Source: Sandaracinaceae bacterium
GTDB lineage: Bacteria > Myxococcota_A > Polyangia > Polyangiales > Houyiibacteriaceae
Assembly (NCBI GenBank): GCA_016706685.1
Contig: JADJJE010000015.1
Span: 152,353-216,352, forward strand
Length of the DNA: 64,000 nt
Reading direction: 5' to 3'
A program made the position numbers and the translations under genes. The notes under the pieces were generated by a model. That model was given only the letters and a program-made list of their open reading frames with translations, was not told the origin of the DNA and ran no database searches. This document shows positions 61,755 through 64,000 of this stretch, piece by piece (the first letter of the stretch is position 1; the number at the start of each line of letters is the position of its first letter).

Positions 61755-62089
61755 ACGAAGCGAGGCGCGCTCGCACTGGCGGCTTCCGCGCCACGCGCCG
61801 CTCGCCCTCGCGGGGGTCACTGCCCCGGACAGGCTCCGCGGTTTCCGGCCGCTGCCTTCGTGACTGTTCCGGGCGGCTGCCACCCTCGGGGGGCTGCCCC
61901 CTAGACGACGTCCGCGCGCCGTCGGTTGAGCGCGTGTTCGGTGACGGCCTGCGCGTTCAGGTCCTCGACATCGACGCCCTCATCGCGGTCAAGGCACACG
62001 TGGGTCGGCTCAAGGATCGACTCATGGAGTCCGAGCTTCGAGCGATTCGAAGTGCCATGAAGCCCGACGAGTCCGAGAAGAAGTCCTAG
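61751..62089 (+). pseudogene. Remnant of a nucleotidyltransferase gene
   Basis: An open frame of 112 codons whose second half, FGDGLRVQVLDIDALIAVKAHVGRLKDRL, matches the C-terminal end of the nucleotidyltransferase family whose usual ending is VRVLDLETLI..K..VGRPKD. The N-terminal catalytic half (GSxxD) is missing and replaced by Arg/Ser-rich sequence, so it is a deletion remnant. Confidence 0.6.
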
Positions 62090-62211
62090 CGCTCGAACGC
62101 ACGGCGATGCTCACGCGTCCACAGCCGTGGGTACGTAGACGGGGCGCGCCACCAACTGGACCTCATGTGCGTGGATCACCACCGTGCGCTGTTGTCGCCC
62201 TTAGTCGTGAG

Positions 62212-62649
62212 TCAGCGGGCCCGCGAGACATGGGTCGAGCCGATGTCGTCCTCCGTTCCGAACTCTCGATCCGGCCCGGCGGAAGACACGCGCGGACCGT
62301 CACTGCACTCGAGACGGAACGGTGTGTCCCATGGGTCCACGGTGCGCGCTTCGTCGTCGAGCGCCGCGGAGCTCAGCAGCTCGTCCATGCTGGGGCAGCG
62401 GCCTTCGTGGAGCTCGAACGCGCGCGCCGCCTGCCGCACGGTGGCCGCGTCGATGCCGGCCAGGCGGACCCTGCTGCTCTTGAGGTGCTCCATGACGGGC
62501 ACCCCAACTGCGGTGCTGAGCAGCGCGATGAGTGTGATGACGACGAGGATCTCCATGAGCGTGAAGCCACGTTGGCGTCGGCGAACCAGACCTGCCGGCG
62601 CAGGGCGGAGGAGGGGTGTGGGGGGCGAGTGAGAGCGGTGGGTGTGCAT
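62212..62649 (-). CDS. Type II secretion/GspG-like pseudopilin
   Basis: A 145-residue protein. The prepilin motif RRRQRG/FTLMEILVVITLIALLSTAVGVP has the cleavage site before Phe and Glu at +5, followed by a hydrophobic helix. The short C-terminal domain carries AARAFELHEGRCPSMDELLS and PDREFGTEDDI, a GspG feature. No other secretion-system gene is near, so it is isolated. The leader (about 30 residues, His/Pro/Arg-rich) is longer than usual; an alternative start at 62673 would lengthen it further. Confidence 0.8.
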   Translation of the reverse strand: MHTHRSHSPPTPLLRPAPAGLVRRRQRGFTLMEILVVITLIALLSTAVGVPVMEHLKSSRVRLAGIDAATVRQAARAFELHEGRCPSMDELLSSAALDDEARTVDPWDTPFRLECSDGPRVSSAGPDREFGTEDDIGSTHVSRAR

Positions 62650-62972
62650 GCGGGGCAACTGAGCAAGGTGCATACCAACCTTGGATTCATGGCACTTCCG
62701 CGGCTCCGCTAGCCGGTGCGTGTCAGCCTGGCAGCGGGTGACCGAGGACGCGCGACAACCCGACACGAGATGGCGCGCTGCGACGTGTTCGTGGTCTTGG
62801 CTGAGCGACTGGTAGGTTGGTCTGCTACGGCGCAGGCCGACGATAGCAGGCCAAGATCGTGTTCCATCCGTGGATGGTGAACACCAGCCGCTCCGTGTCC
62901 TTCCGCGGGACGCGTGCTTCACAGCCTTGGACAGTGGAAGGAGCTGCCGCAGACCATGGTACCACTTGCGTC
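62650..62972. other. Intergenic region, no gene recognised
   Basis: These roughly 320 bases separate the divergent pseudopilin and 62973 genes. An open frame runs from 62859 into the latter gene but lacks coding character. No palindrome or promoter pair stands out. Confidence 0.4.
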
Positions 62973-63965
62973 ATGCTTCCCCCGGGGTTCAGCGAAGAGC
63001 AGCTCCTAACTCCAGTCCGTACCGCGCCTGTCGTCGCGCGCTCACGGATGACGAGCACGCCATGCGACGTCGCAAGCCAGCACGTCGCGTTCGTGTCGTC
63101 GCGGCGTGCGGGCGTGCTCTCGCCGTCGCTCACCCCCTGCTTCGACCTGGTGTTTCCCACCAAGCCGAGCACGATCCGGCTCAGCGCAGACGCCGAGCGC
63201 GTGGCCGTTGTCGTGGGTCGCGCGGTCCACGTGTTGGCCGTTCGTGGCCAACGCGCCCTAGCCACGTTTGATGACATCTCGGACGGCTACACGTTGGAGG
63301 ACGTGCTCTTCGATGCGGAACGGGGGCTGTGGTTGCTACTCAGTGCCGACAACGGCGTCAGCGTACGCATCGAGCGACGGTCCCTCAGTGGTGATCTCCA
63401 GCTCTCCCGCGATGTGGACGGTGGCGCGCACTGCAACTACCACCTGTTTCCGCAGCCCAATGGCTCCCCGCTCGTTTGGGGCGCGGATGGCGGCGACAGT
63501 TGCCTCATGTGGACCAGCCTGCTCACGGAGAACGACCTCCGCCTGTGGCGGTACCGCCGCGACGAGCTGTACCTGTGCTCCTTCGCGCCCAGCGGCGACG
63601 AGGCGCTCATCATGGACAACGGCGTGTTGAAGCGCGTGGCGTTCCCCGACATGACGCCCATCGCTACGGGCGAGTTTCCGGAGCAGGATTGGAACCGCCT
63701 CGAGCAGGCCGCCTACCTCTCGCCTGGCTACGCTGTGGTCTCTACCAGCGAGGGACGACTCTTTGGTTGCGAGCTCTCCCGCATGCGGTTCGACGCGGAG
63801 CTGATTGCCGAGGGATACGTCCCCACCCCGCGGGCCAGCGAGAGGCACCTGAGCACCCTGCTCAGTCTCGTACCTGGACCACGGCCCGCCGACCTGGTGC
63901 TTTGCGGAGACGGTGAACTCCTGCGCGTGGACGCCCGGCAGTGGCTGCCCGCCGCAGCGGGTTAG
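62973..63965 (+). CDS. Beta-rich protein of unknown function
   Basis: A 330-residue protein (ATG 62973 chosen; a GTG at 62859 would add 38 unlikely residues). The pattern of short strands (RLSADAERVAVVVGRAVHVLAVRG, LYLCSFAPSGDEALIMDNGVLKRVAFP) looks like a WD40-like or YVTN beta-propeller with about six blades. There is no signal peptide or membrane segment. It ends with the stop overlapping a palindrome (63962-63976). Function is unknown. Confidence 0.65.
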   Translation: MLPPGFSEEQLLTPVRTAPVVARSRMTSTPCDVASQHVAFVSSRRAGVLSPSLTPCFDLVFPTKPSTIRLSADAERVAVVVGRAVHVLAVRGQRALATFDDISDGYTLEDVLFDAERGLWLLLSADNGVSVRIERRSLSGDLQLSRDVDGGAHCNYHLFPQPNGSPLVWGADGGDSCLMWTSLLTENDLRLWRYRRDELYLCSFAPSGDEALIMDNGVLKRVAFPDMTPIATGEFPEQDWNRLEQAAYLSPGYAVVSTSEGRLFGCELSRMRFDAELIAEGYVPTPRASERHLSTLLSLVPGPRPADLVLCGDGELLRVDARQWLPAAAG

Positions 63966-63976
63966 GCGACGCCTAA
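63962..63976 (+). terminator. Palindrome at the end of the 62973 gene
   Basis: TTAGGCGACGCCTAA is a perfect 15-base palindrome overlapping the stop codon, followed by AACGG and CCGTT arms (63982-63997 region) that could form a second hairpin. It may be a terminator or a binding site; the window ends here. Confidence 0.35.
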
Positions 63977-64000
63977 AACCGAAACGGCGTAACCCGTTAG

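Overview
The window is gene-dense, high-GC bacterial DNA. Short intergenic gaps, large Ser/Thr protein kinases, RCC1-repeat and MopE-type (Asp/Cys-rich) secreted lipoproteins, PEGA, CPXCG and YkgJ proteins and many small lipoproteins together suggest a member of the Myxococcota (a Polyangia/Sandaracinaceae-like lineage is my best guess). I see no rRNA or tRNA gene, CRISPR array, transposase or phage gene.

Layout. 1-16 kb: the end of a beta-helix surface protein, an enoyl-CoA hydratase behind a TetR-type palindrome, a two-gene Ser/Thr kinase operon (one kinase fused to an AAA+/helical-repeat module), an RCC1/MopE-like lipoprotein, a lipocalin/CrtC-like protein, an FGE-like protein, two unknown proteins, a PPK2 polyphosphate kinase and a globin. 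16-25 kb: a MopE-type lipoprotein, a PEGA protein, a rhodanese, a TetR/enoyl-CoA hydratase operon, and serine acetyltransferase with an NTF2-like protein. 25-30 kb: a nucleotidyltransferase/partner pair and a five-gene overlapping operon (membrane protein, RsgA, CPBP protease, PaaI-like thioesterase, VOC protein).

30.9-40.9 kb is the metabolic centrepiece. It is a co-directional nitrate assimilation operon: a NirB-NirD fusion (siroheme nitrite reductase plus Rieske), a fused DmsB-DmsC-type iron-sulfur/membrane anchor, a NasA/NarB-type molybdenum nitrate reductase, a NarK/NrtP nitrate transporter and an outer-membrane porin-like barrel. Nitrate would cross the outer membrane by the porin and the inner membrane by NarK. 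It would then be reduced to nitrite with electrons probably taken from quinol through the DmsBC-like subunit, and nitrite reduced to ammonium by NirBD.

40.8-51 kb: a convergent CpxAR-like two-component operon with two His-rich envelope proteins, a YkgJ cysteine-cluster protein, a secreted lipoprotein with a structured leader, a PAS-GGDEF protein, a divergent SecY-like membrane protein, an SDR, and a TetR/alpha-beta hydrolase unit with matching operators. 51-64 kb: a WYL regulator, an M48-type peptidase with a TerB-like tail, a YkvA-like protein, an Rpn-type nuclease, a conserved protein with a possible macrodomain-like loop, threonine aldolase, an RRNAD1/METTL25-like methyltransferase and a CBS protein. 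Then comes a decaying patch (a frameshifted Fic gene with a 17-G tract and a broken nucleotidyltransferase module), an orphan pseudopilin and a secreted-type unknown protein.

All functional calls are from reading sequence and motifs; no database search was possible.
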